Shown here piece by piece: positions 32,299 to 43,375 of a DNA stretch of 64,000 nucleotides. The stretch comes from a bacterium. Lineage in GTDB: Bacteria; Patescibacteria; JAEDAM01; Absconditabacterales; Absconditicoccaceae. The number at the start of each line of letters is the position of its first letter. The stretch's first letter is position 1. The notes beneath the pieces were generated by a model, which saw only the letters and a list, made by a program, of their open reading frames with translations, made no database searches and was not told where the DNA came from. The position numbers and the translations under genes were made by a program. The DNA is taken from positions 1 through 64,000 of the forward strand of contig JAFTEM010000014.1 of the NCBI GenBank assembly GCA_017453665.1. Reading direction: 5' to 3'.

Positions 32299-32874
32299 TT
32301 AATAATTAAACGCAGCCACCTCAAAATAAGCTTGCGGATGTGCACAAGCAGGACATACTTCAGGGGCACTTTCTCCTTCATGCAAATACCCACAATTTCT
32401 ACATTTCCATATAATCTTATCTCAAGCTTTAAACACTTTACCTGCTTCTAAATTCTCATAGAGTTTTCTATATCTTGCCTCATGAGCTTTCTCAGCAACA
32501 GCTATCATTCTAAATACGGCAGCGATTTCAACAAATCATTCTTCTTGAGCAATTCTAGCAAATTCAGGATAAGCTTCTTCCCACTCCTCCTTTTCTCAAT
32601 CAGCTGCAGCTTTTAAGTTTTCTAACGTTGTTCCAATTTTACCAGCTGGATAAGTAGCTGTAATCTCTACCATTCTTCCTTCTAAAAACTTAAAGAATCT
32701 TTTAGCATGTTCTTTTTCATTAAGAGCTGTCTCTTCAAAGAAACCTGCTATTTGTTCTAGTCCTTCTTTTTTAGCCTGCTTAGCAAAATAATCATATCTC
32801 ATTCTTGCTTGAGATTCACCAGCAAACGCTTTTAAAAGATTTTGTTCCGTTCTACTTCCTTCTAATTGAGCCAT
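32299..32874 (-). CDS. Rubrerythrin, 191 aa
   Basis: Diiron peroxidase of oxygen-sensitive organisms. N-terminal four-helix domain with metal ligands in FAGESQARMRYDYFA and ETALNEKEHAKRFF, second half EKAHEARYRKL, and a C-terminal rubredoxin-like iron site CRNCGYLHEGE...CPACAHP. Removes peroxide in the cytoplasm using reduced rubredoxin-type donors. Points to an anaerobic or microaerobic life. Single gene. Confidence 0.94.
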
Positions 32875-32948
32875 GGTATTATCAATATTAAAATCTAAAA
32901 TTAAGACACCTTCAGAGTAGTAAAGAGAATAAGAAAATCAAGAAAAAA

Positions 32949-32972
32949 ATAGAATAATATCCATTATTCTAT
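32949..32972 (-). terminator. Terminator of the surface-protein unit
   Basis: Perfect 10-bp stem ATAGAATAAT / ATTATTCTAT, 4-nt loop, then T-run on the minus strand. Confidence 0.8.
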
Positions 32973-33002
32973 TTATATCTCTTTAAATAATTTTTTGTAA
33001 AA

Positions 33003-33647
33003 CTAAAGCTTCTCACAATACAATAATGCAACATATGGATTAAGAACGCTAAAAGAAGTTCCTTTCATATTTCCATTAGAACCATTTCATGTATCTTCTG
33101 TATATCAATATGCTGTTAATGATGTAGAATAACCATCCGCCTTATGATGTCAAATTCAAACTACATCTCAAGGATCATGATCAGAATCATCTCATCTATA
33201 TTCAATGAAAATATTATGATTATGAGGAGGAAGGTTTGATACATTTAACGTAGAATTTGAATTTCATCATTTTGCTCAAAGAGAATATGTTGCCGTTCAA
33301 TTACTTCATACACCAATAACAAATCTTCATTTTGCGTCATCATATGATTTCCATCAATCTGGACAGCTTGATAAGTTAAATGCAGCAACCATTCACTTAG
33401 GCATTACAATTGAAGGATCTGTCAATGCATTTTTCATTGAATTTTCCATTGTATCCAATCTATTCAAAACCTCATCCCAACTTTCAGCGGATAACTTATT
33501 ACTCATTTTAGCAGAATTCCAACTATCAAAGAATTTTATAGTACTCCAATAATCTGCTCAAAAAGTTACTACTCAGAACAGGCAACATACCATAAATCCT
33601 GCGAATATTCCCTTCATTGTAGATTTCTCTAAAAATGTTTTTTTCAT
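33003..33647 (-). CDS. Secreted tail-collar-like protein, 214 aa
   Basis: N-terminal basic stretch and hydrophobic segment (GIFAGFMVCCLFGVVTFGA), a coiled-coil-like region, then a phage tail-collar/fibre-like domain: IVMPKGMVAAFNLSSCPDGW, GRFVIGVGSNGTATYSLGAK, VSNLPPHNHNIF and the ending LNPYVALLYCEKL. The LPPHNH and NPYVALLYC elements are the hallmark of the family, used in phage fibres and some bacterial adhesive pili-like proteins. By my count about 16 glycines are TGA and 7 are GGN. It follows the giant surface protein by 47 bp and shares its terminator, so the two may form one surface structure. Confidence 0.82.
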
Positions 33648-33694
33648 TGTATTATTTTATTAAATAAAATACTTATATACTACTTTAAACCTTT

Positions 33695-36600
33695 CTAGCC
33701 ACATTTGCATATCATCTCTCTTTCACTTGCTGTTCATCTTTTATAACAACAATATGCATGAAATGTCGAACATTGATTTGCAGAATTATTTCATCATGTA
33801 TTAACGGATGATGAACAATTATCCGTCGCGTTAGATGTACAACTTCCACCATAAACATCCCAATATTTCCATGTACAACTCGTTGATGTTGAGGTACAAC
33901 TAGTTGCTCATGTCGAACTTGATGTTCATGAAGCACATGTTTTACAAGATGTTGTTTCTCAATAATATCCTTTATGTGCTTCCCTATATGTTCAAGCAGA
34001 ACATTGTGTTGTAGTTGTTCAATAAGCACTAGATTTACGAGATCATCATGAGACACTAATATAACAAGAAGTTTTTCAAGTAGCTCACTCATCACTCGTA
34101 TAATATGAAGGACAGTTTGAACAACTTGAAACTCATCCTTCACTATATGTTCCTGCTGCACACTTATTCGCTGTTGCACTACACGCACTTGTTCAATAGT
34201 ATCATGCGCTTATACTACTACAGCTACTTGATCATGCATTACTCCATTTCCCCGCTCAACATGCTATACAGCTTTCCGCTCACGCTGCACTATAATATCC
34301 ACAAGAACAATTTGCGCAACTTGATGTACTTCCATAATTTACAGTATGAGCTGCCTTATACGTTCCTGCTGGACATGATTTCTGAGTTGTACTATTCGCT
34401 GTTTCTATATATTTTCCCGCTGACACACTTATATAACATTGGCTTTTTGAGCTTGCTCAGGCATTACTTGTATACCCAAAAGGACATAAAACACAACTAG
34501 TTCATTCACTATACTCTCCAGCCTCACAAGTCTCCCAAACCGCATATAAAGTTACAGTAGCATTATTAGTTGTTGATAAATTGCTTACAGAAGCCTTATC
34601 TTCATAAACAACTGTAGATGAATAAGCCGATTTTGACCATCACTTAAACTTAGATCAAGATTTTGTAAATGTATTAGTTGGCAAAGTTAATGAAACATCA
34701 TATGTTCAATTAACAGCACTCATTGTTCAAGTTCATCAATTTGAATTGAAAGCTATTTTATATTTAATAGGAGTCCACTGTGCAGTGAAATAAACAGTTC
34801 CCTCATACATTCTTAAATTTTTATATGATGTTGCTTTTGAATTAGCATATGTAGAGGATGTCGTAGTTACAGATCATATAGTATGTGATATATTATCCAT
34901 ACCTGCTATATTCCATCATGTGAAAAGATATCAAACTTTACCAGGATTCGATATTGTAAATGAATTATTATATTCCGCTGTACTTGGAGCATATGTTCAT
35001 TTTGATCATCAATTATATTCATAACTCAAATCATACACATTAGGAGAACAAATACTTCAATTCTTATGATATCAATCTCAGCATTTAAACCTACATAAAC
35101 TTGCCTCATTTGCAGATCAAGAAATAACTTCTCATGTTGCCGCAAAAACCCACGACATAAGTTCCTTACCATCTTCCGTAAAATACTTTCAAGCTTCTCA
35201 ACTAAAAATAACTTTATAATATCATGATCAAATTACATATCTTGGAGATGAGAAATTAGATGTTGGCTTTTCTCATTGACTACATGCCCAATAAACTATT
35301 GTCTTCATACACCTATTTTTGTTTTTATTATCCCACGTATAATCAACATTACATCAACCGCAGACAGCCCATTCTCATCAATATGCTCATGGACACTTCC
35401 ACGTCTTTCAATTAGAAATCGCCACAACTCCCGTTAATGGAGGACATCCATAACTATAGCTACAAACTGATGAATCAAATGTTTTACATGCAGGATCTGG
35501 ATACTGTCACGACGTTCAAGTACGTTTAGTTCAATCACATTGTCCTGAAGTTGCCGTTCATACTTCATATGATGCACATTGAGTCCTATATTCATCTTTA
35601 TTATCTTTTCATTCACAATACCAAGTCCATTCATAACGAGCTTCTGGCGTTTTTTCAATCAACGCATTTGTTGTTTTATTATACGAAAAATTAAATCTTT
35701 TTTCTCATGTATCTTCATCTATATCGTAATAACTTAATTGTTCACGTTCAGCTGGTGCTCTTAAAGTAGATCAACTACACAATGCAGACTGATTATTCTT
35801 TAGTCCTTGCATTGTAGAATATTGAACTGCTGAACCGTTTAAATTACTACACTCTCAATGTTTTGGAGGATTACATTTATTTCATGATTTTTCATGATCT
35901 GCACTAGGACACGTCCATTTACACGCTCACAAAACAGAACCATTTGCAACATATGTATTATAATCTACATATTCTCGTTTCACTCAGTACCATTCCCATC
36001 ATGTCCAAGTTCAATGTCATCATACATTTTCTACAACCGAAGCTCATCTGATTGTTGAAGATACATCGGGAGCTCATTCTTCTCATGCTCAACATGTCCA
36101 ATCCTTTACATTTGCTACACATCTTGCTACTCCATTCTCAACCTCCAAATGATATTGATCTTTATTTTTACAAACACATTGCCCGTTTACTTCTTCCATT
36201 CATAAATATGATAAACATTGCCATTCACAACTTTCTGGTCAATTATTTCCTTTACTTGTATAGTTAAAAAGAGAACCTTTTCATCATACAGTCTTAGTCT
36301 GAGCTGTCTCTCATACATAATTTCTCCACCAAAAAGATATCGGATCAGGACCATTAGTACAAGACAAGCAACTCGTTGCTCAATCTTCTGAATAATATCA
36401 ATTTGAACACTCTCTACAAGCATATCAACTTGGAGCATATCATGATCTACACGTAAACTTACAAGACGTACTAGATGTTCATGTTGTTGTAAAAGCAAAG
36501 AAATATGGATCTCACCTTAAATCAACTCATCCCGTAAAGACTTTTCATAAATTTGTAATACCTTTCGGCATAGTACATCTCTCACAACTTCCAGATTGAT

Positions 36601-38011
36601 TCTTAGCAGTCGTCCATTCTCCAACAGCACAAGACGTACATGTTCTCCCTTGAGCATCATATTTATATCAAGCATTACAAGCAAACTTACAATCATCTAC
36701 TCAAGTACCGGCCGTCAACCATACACTATTAGCTATAGCAGTACAAGCAATACAGTTTCCAGTAAACCATCCATCGGGATTTTGAACTCAAGGATGATAT
36801 CCTGTTTTACAAACATATGAACATTCTTTATTTCCTCCATTTAAACTTTCTACTCAACTATAAGTCCAAGTAAGATAGCTCCGTCCTCCATTTCCATCAT
36901 TTAAATCTTGAAACCATCTTTTCATAGCTTTAGTATTTCAAGAAGTAGTGGCATTACTTGGATTTCATAAACAATTCTTATTTGACGTTCCTCCGTCTGC
37001 ACAAGCATACTGAGTTACAGGATCTATCGTCAAAGGTACCCAAACCTTACCATTACATCCACACAATCATGCAACCCCTCCTATATTAATATATGCAATA
37101 ACTCCATTTGCTTTATCATTACACGTAACTAACACAGAAGTAGCCAATGATGTATTTTCCTTCATAGTAATAATTCATGATGCTTTAATATCTAACATCA
37201 ATTTAGGCTTATTTGTATTTAATCAAAATCCATTTTCTGTATTAGCATAAAATGTCTCTGCCAAAGAAGGCTTAAAGGTTCAAGATTGAGACCAAATAAA
37301 ACTAGCAGTTTTCCCTGCTATAGTTTGGATATCTTTTCACATCAAAACAGAATTTGATTCTGCTTTATTATTTCATTCTCAAAGTACCAAATAATTCCCT
37401 GCATTCGTTGCACTTGTACTAACTCAAGATCATCAAAGATATACGGCATGTCATCCATTATAACTATCAGATTTAACTACCGCATTATATGAACCAATCA
37501 CTAAAGAATCTTTATTCTGATTTCAAATACTATTATTTGATCCTCATATAATCACTGATCATGTTGATTTTTGTACTCCATTAATCACATTATTTTTTCC
37601 TCCTACAATTGTAGAATAATTTGTTGTAGATGTTGTTCAATTCTTTTTAATCTGATTTCCATCTCCTCAAAGAATAACATTTCATGAACCATTGATTTTA
37701 GCACCACTACCAGCAGCTAAAGCATCAGCATTTACTGCTCATTCAACAACTAAAGCATTTAAATTAGAATCAAACTTAAGAACAACAGCTGTTGAACTCA
37801 TAGGATCTGTTGCATAAAGTACTAATGAAGTAAGATATTCAGTAACATTAGCTACTCCAGTAACAGATACTGCATTTGACTGTGTTTCCTCCGCAGAAGC
37901 TGGAACTGATAACCCATGCCAAAGTGCAAAAGAAGAAATTCACAAAAGTCCTATTAATAATGGAGCAATTGCTCAATTTAATTTACTTTTTTTTGTTTTA
38001 CGTGATAACAT
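33695..38011 (-). CDS. Giant cysteine-rich surface protein, 1438 aa
   Basis: N-terminal signal or membrane segment (LNGAIAPLLIGLLGISSFAL). Residues about 60-230 are beta-roll-like repeats (STIVGGKNNVINGV, SVIIGGSNNSIGNQ, DSLVIGSYN) like YadA heads. Residues about 300-950 are Cys-rich with many CxxC units. Residues about 960-1130 hold Listeria-Bacteroides InlB B-repeats (IAFNSNGGTGTMSAVNGTYD, then FKGWSKS and VTLYAVWE). The last 300 residues are GCC2/GCC3 (ephrin-receptor-like) repeats such as CPAGTYKAAHTVNYGSTSSC and CSNCPSYYTSDEG. No LPXTG tail; it ends MICKCG. Extracellular, probably disulfide-linked adhesin; function inferred. Paralog of the gene at 1-1770. Promoter TTGACA-16-TAAAAT. Confidence 0.88.
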
Positions 38012-38044
38012 CACAAAAAGTTCATGGATAAAATATTCCTTATA

Positions 38045-38072
38045 ATTTTATTCTTTTTCTGAGTTTTGTCAA
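38045..38072 (-). promoter_or_regulatory. Promoter of the giant surface protein
   Basis: Minus-strand TTGACA, 16 bp, TAAAAT, 34 bp before the ATG. Confidence 0.7.
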
Positions 38073-38176
38073 ATTTCATAAAAAACTTAAAATCTTTTTT
38101 AACTGCGATTTGTGAAAAAAGAATTCTTAATGATTTTCTAAGAAAAACAAAAAAATAGTCAAAACAAAAAGCAAAA

Positions 38177-38201
38177 AATTCCCTTTACATTAAAGGGAAT
38201 T
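38177..38201 (-). terminator. Terminator of dnaX
   Basis: AATTCCCTTTA / TAAAGGGAATT stem, 3-nt loop, then TTTTTTGC on the minus strand. Confidence 0.85.
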
Positions 38202-38249
38202 ATTAAATAATAATACCTTATTAAAAGATTATCGTTGTAATATGTCTTT

Positions 38250-39806
38250 CTATAATCCCATTTTTCTAGAAAAATACTCCTCTTTTTTTATAAAACTTAC
38301 ACACATCTCAACATTTTCTCATAACTCTTTACTAAGAAGCTGTTCTAAAAGCTTTTTATTTTCAGGATTCTCTAAAAGCATTCTCGCTATAGCTGTAATA
38401 ACAGTTATCTCGATAACATTTCATTCTTTTTTTTCTATAATAGCTTGATCCTTTAGATTAGCTTGAACTGTAGGTTTATTCATTTGAGAAATAACTCTCG
38501 CCCAAAGTGATGAAAAATCTCATCCTTGATTTTCAATACTTTCCTTTCCCTCAACTCAATTACCTTCACCACTACCAACAGCTTCTATTTTATCACCATC
38601 TCCATTTTCATCTTTCTCTTGCCCTATAGCAGCAACCCCTTCTACACGAGACTCTTCATTAATACTTCCTCAACCACCCACATTCTCATTAGCACCATTT
38701 TCTGAAATACTAGTCGTAAGATTTCCAGCAGAAGCAACATTTTTCTCAATAGCTTTCTCGATTTTCAACTCTTTTTTCTCTCAATTTTTAACAAAAGCGC
38801 TTTCTCCTTCATTACCCATAAAATAATTATTAATTGCTATTTTATATGCAATAAGCGGATAAGGATACCATTTCAATGTAGAAATAACATTTCAAAAAAT
38901 CTCAGAACATACTAAATAAAAGTCTGTATCTTCTAAAAGATGTTGATCTATATATCCAAGCATTTGTTTTGCAAACTGAGAAAGATCTATTCCTTGATTT
39001 GCTATCTCATCTAACTTAGAAAAAACAGCTCCCCTATCATTACTCTTTATATCAGTTAAAACTTCCTTTAATAAAGCCTCTCAAGCTACTCATAAAAATC
39101 TAGAAACATTCTCCTCATTTAAATCTCAAAGAATACTCACTTGATCAACATATTTAACTGCATCTCTCACACACCCCTCAGAAAGATTAGTGATAATTTC
39201 CAACGCCGACTGAACATATTGAAGTCCCTCACTTTTACAAATATTTTCAAGATGAGCAATCATTGCTCAATTAGAAACTTTTCTATAATTAAAGACCTGG
39301 CAACGAGAAATAATAGTATCAGGCACCTTATGGATTTCTGTTGTTGCTAAAATAAAGCAAACATTTCCCTTTGGCTCCTCTATTGTTTTTAACAATGCAT
39401 TAAATGCACTTTTACTAAGCATATGTACTTCATCGATTACGTAGATTTTTTTTCTTAACGCGGTTGGTGGATATAACGATTTTTCAATAATCTCTTCTCT
39501 AATATCATCTACTGAAGTATGAGAAGCAGCATCAATTTCAACATAATCAAGGCTTGTTCAATTATTAATAAGTTCACAATTAGAACAATGATTACACGGA
39601 TTTCAACCTTGTAAATCTAAACAGTTTAACCCCTTAGCAATAAGTCTTGCTGACGTCGTTTTTCAAGTTCCTCTTGGTCAAAAAAGAAGATAATTATGAT
39701 GAACCTCATCTCTAGATTTCATTTGAGCTTTCAAAATATCTATGATATGTTCCTGTCAAATCATTTCATCAAAAGTCTGAGGACGATACTTATTAGCAAG
39801 ACTCAT
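38250..39806 (-). CDS. dnaX: DNA polymerase III gamma/tau subunit, 518 aa
   Basis: Clamp-loader ATPase of the replisome. Starts [20 protein letters not shown]; Walker [21 protein letters not shown], zinc module [16 protein letters not shown], Walker [12 protein letters not shown], and the SRC motif in [11 protein letters not shown]. Residues about 360-440 are a Gly/Glu-rich linker, and the last 100 residues look like a tau-type extension. Length suits a short gamma/tau. Own promoter at 39883-39910 and own terminator. Confidence 0.95.
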
Positions 39807-39882
39807 TTCTTAAACATTCCAAGGGTAAAGCAAAGATTGAAGAAATAGATTTCCATTTCCTTCAATCCATAAAAACAATTTG

Positions 39883-39910
39883 TATATAACTAAAAAAAAG
39901 TTGAAATCAA
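39883..39910 (-). promoter_or_regulatory. Probable promoter of dnaX
   Basis: Minus-strand TTGATT, 16 bp, TATATA. Confidence 0.45.
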
Positions 39911-39965
39911 TCTTAAGTTAAGGCAAAATCTAATGCCGTTTCCTAATAAAATCACATACAAAAAA

Positions 39966-39981
39966 GGAAGCAAAAGCTTCC
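39966..39981 (-). terminator. Terminator of the 40007-41551 gene
   Basis: GGAAGC / GCTTCC stem, 4-nt loop, then TTTTTT on the minus strand. Confidence 0.85.
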
Positions 39982-40006
39982 CATATATAATTCAATCACC
40001 TTCTCT

Positions 40007-41551
40007 CTATTTACAAAGTCCCACATTCTTAAGCATTCTATAATACTCAAACTTTCTAATCATAGCATTATACGGAGTCAAATCTGAATTGTCTTTTTTA
40101 TCCTCATTCAAAATAGCTCTTAACTCTATTAAATTAGACATTTTTTCCACATTCGTTTGTCACATCTCACCAATTTGTTCAATAGAACTTTGTACAGGAT
40201 CTAAAACGCTTTCAACATCAAAGGTGTTCTCTGATCAAGATCCAAAACAACTTTCAGCTAACAACTTTGTGATTTCATTCATCTCATCTGCTGTTAATCC
40301 TCTACCATAAATATTAAAATTAACATCTCAAACATATTCCACATTATTTGTTAAAGATAAAGTATCCGTAGATTGCTTATCAAAAGTAAAAGATTCGATA
40401 GCAATCAAAGGAGGAATATCCGCATAGAATCTCTTTAATGCTAAAGGCTTATTTACAATACTTTCAAGTCCAATAGAATATGCAAGTTCTGGAATATTTC
40501 TATACTTATCTCTAAATCTAAAATAACAGACCTCAGAAGTTTCATCATTACCACAAATTACACTTTGTTTAACCGTAGAATCTATAATCTTATCATCAAT
40601 TAAACGAGATGCAGCAGTATCTGAATCAAAAATCCAATTATAAAGATAACGAGAAATAACAATATTATTAAAATACTTTTCATCCATATCTTCAGCCTTC
40701 TCCATTCAATACTCTTCTATAAGTTTTTCTATCTCATCAGCCTTTTGATCTCTAATCGTATTAAATAAATAATATGTAAAGTCATTCAAAAGTCCCAAAT
40801 TATTAACATTCGAAGTTAATGATAATTTATCTACTAATAATAAGAATGCTCTTTTTGAATTCGATTTAAATGATACTGTAATAGGAATCCTGAAAAATCA
40901 TTCTTCATTTTCTTCCTCAATTTCTCCTATTCTCATATCTGTTACTTCATTAATACCAACATCTTTTCAACTATCTCTAATAATCGAACTCCATTGAGAA
41001 AGAAGTGAGATATCTTGATATGGATTCTTATCCAAATATTTCCTTCCTAAAATATTAATATCAATTTCTTTCGTATAAGGATCCTTCCATATATTAAGAG
41101 AAGGAAGCAAAAAATTTCTTAAAAATTCGCTATATACACTTGTTTTAAAACTAAGCTCTCATTCTAATCTTTCTTTTTCCGCCTTAGAAGTTTTATACAC
41201 ATTCACCATTTCATCAATTGTTGATGGCAAATGGTCTCTATCTTCACTCATTGCCTCAGATTGTTGAAATTCAGATAAGTTATACTGATTTAATTCTCTT
41301 AAATCCCAAGTCCTTGCAATAAGTTCCTCATTTTTTTCCCACACAAAATAAACTCAAGCTCAAAAAATAGCCATTGATGCAATAAAAATGAAAATAGTTG
41401 TAATATAAGATTGTTTACTTACTCAAAAAGTAAATTCTCTCTTTTCACCATCATCTCCAGATTTATTAAGCTTTCAAGCTACTTTCGCCCAAAGAGCTTT
41501 AACCTGTTCTTTAATGTCTTGTTTCTCTTGTGTTTTTTCTTCTTCTGGCAT
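40007..41551 (-). CDS. Membrane-anchored protein of unknown function, 514 aa
   Basis: About 50 charged cytoplasmic residues (MPEEEKTQEKQDIKEQVKAL), one membrane segment (YITTIFIFIASMAIFGAGVY), a predicted coiled coil (about 75-135), then a large extracytoplasmic alpha/beta region ending RMLKNVGLCK. The layout (short inside, one helix, coiled coil, globular outside) is that of PilN/PilO-type pilus-assembly proteins, but I see no specific signature, so this is only a suggestion. Single gene with terminator. Confidence 0.7.
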
Positions 41552-41884
41552 TTATATACTATATAATGAAGTAAATCATTAACATGTTTGTCTCAACATA
41601 GTTATATTATCTCCTCAATTATAACGAAAAATCTTGCATTTAGGAAATTATTTAAACTTTTTTTAGTTTATAGATATTGACAAAATCAAAAAGCAACGAC
41701 ATTATATATAACAAAAAAATAAAAATTCGTCAAAGAAAACAATGTTTTCAAACAAATATATTACCCACCTTCTCTCCCCCCCTTAATACCTATATAATAA
41801 AAAATCTCTTCTATTTTTTGACTTTAAAAAAATTTTACCTATACTATGAGAGATGATAATTTTTTATCTCTTAGAAAAACAAAA
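41552..41884. other. Divergent intergenic region
   Basis: Holds the strong promoter of the LEA-like gene at its right end and a TATAAT box near 41620 for the opposite gene without a clear -35. In the LEA-gene leader a small stem AGAGAT/ATCTCT follows the promoter. Nothing else seen. Confidence 0.5.
41818..41845 (+). promoter_or_regulatory. Promoter of the LEA-like gene
   Basis: TTGACT, 16 bp, TATACT. The upstream block AAAATCTCTTCTATTTTTTG is shared with the promoter at 20969. Confidence 0.75.
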
Positions 41885-43372
41885 ATGCCTAATGATGAAC
41901 AAAATCAAACACCAGTTCAAACCAATCCTCAAACAGGAACAGTTTGACTAGATGCTGTTAATACAGAACAAGCACAAACAGCAGGACAACCAGTTGCTCA
42001 ACCTACACCTGCGCAAGAAATCGCACCTACGATTGACCAATCTATTCCTCAAGCTACTTCTCAACAAGCAGCCCAAGCTACCCCTACACAACCAGCAGAA
42101 GAAAAGAAAGGAGGTTTCTTTGGAGGAATTAAAAATATGTTCAGTTTTTGATGAAATAAAACAACAGAACAAACCCCTCAAACACAAGAGCCTATTCAAC
42201 AAGCAACTAGCGCTGTAACAAACGTTACAAATCAAGCAACGTCAACTGTTAGTAATGCTGTAGAATCAGGAGGAAACTTCTTCCAAAAGCTTGTTAATTC
42301 AACACAAAATCTTCTTAATAAAACAGAAAATTTTGCAAGTACAACTGCACAAAAAACAATGAACATTACCCAAACAATTAAAGATGTTCCTTGAAAAGTT
42401 GTTGAAAAAACAACAGGAGTAATTGATAAAGGAATTAGTATTGGAAACCAAATCAAAGACCAAGCACAAGCTACAGTATCAACAGGTGTAAACTTCGTAA
42501 ACAACGCAAAAGATACTGTCGTTAACTGAGCACAACAAATGACTTCTAATCCATTAGAAGCTGCAAAAAATATGGGATCGAATCTTGTTAGTAATACTGT
42601 ACAACTCGGACAAAGCGTTGGTCAACAAGCTACAGAACTGGGAACAACTGCTGTAACCGAAGTAAAATCAACAGCTGAATGAGTTGTAAACGATGTAAAA
42701 GAAACATGAACAAACATCACAGAAAATGTCAAAGATGTTTCATGAGATATTGTTGGTAACGCCGTTGCTGCAGGAAGTGGTATTATTAACGAAGTAAAAG
42801 ATTCAGGACAAAATATGGTAAACGATGTTAAAGATATGGGAACAAACATGGTAAGCTGAGTAACAGCAACAGGATCAACATTAGTAAACGAAGTTAAAAC
42901 AGGATCTGAAAACCTCGTAAACGAAGTAAAAGAATGAGGAGAAAATCTTGTAAACTGAGCTAAAGGAATGGGAACAAATGTTGTTAGTGGTGCTGTTTCT
43001 ACAGGACAAAACCTAGTTGAAGGTGTTAAATCAACAGGAGAAAACATCATAACCGATGTAAAAAACGCTGGACAGGAAGTAGTAATCGATGAAAACAACA
43101 ACATGAGTACTACTCCAACTAACGTAGTATGAGAAATAAAACAAGCATGAGCTAATATTATCGATAAAACAAAAGAATTTGGACAAAACATCATCGATAA
43201 GACAAAAGATGTTATCCAAAATCCAGTAGAATATATTGATAATATCGCATGAGGAGGTGCTCCAGCAGCCCAAGCTCCTATCAATACAGAGACAGATAAT
43301 ACAACAAGTCTTGATAATTTAGCAGCTTCTCAAGAAAACGCAGCTTCTCAAGAAGCTACACCAGCTGCATAA
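41885..43372 (+). CDS. LEA-like amphipathic repeat protein, 495 aa
   Basis: The N-terminal 80 residues are Gln/Pro/Thr-rich and disordered, then a Gly/Phe patch (KKGGFFGGIKNMFSFGG). Residues about 100-440 are an array of degenerate 11-residue units of the form VNxVKxxGxNx, for example NMVNDVKDMGTNMVSGVTAT, as in group 3 LEA proteins and apolipoprotein-like helices. No signal peptide. Such helices coat membranes or protect proteins during drying or freezing; a lipid-droplet or membrane-coating role is equally possible. Strong own promoter. Ends 3 bp from the stop of the convergent ABC-F gene. Confidence 0.8.
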
Positions 43373-43375
43373 GAA

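Noticed and set aside
33003..33647. Prophage remnant suggested by the tail-collar domain
   Set aside because: No other phage gene nearby; the protein has an export segment and sits in a surface-protein unit with strong TGA=Gly usage.
33712..34500. Long ORFs on both strands (for example 33712-34188 minus, 34105-34500 plus) within the giant surface gene
   Set aside because: Out of frame with the Cys-rich repeat protein; their His/Val- and Tyr/Leu-rich composition is what shadow frames of Cys/Gly/Ser repeats give.
42622..43284. 220-codon minus-strand ORF opposite the LEA-like gene
   Set aside because: It mirrors the repeat array; the plus frame has promoter, start and typical 11-mer periodicity.
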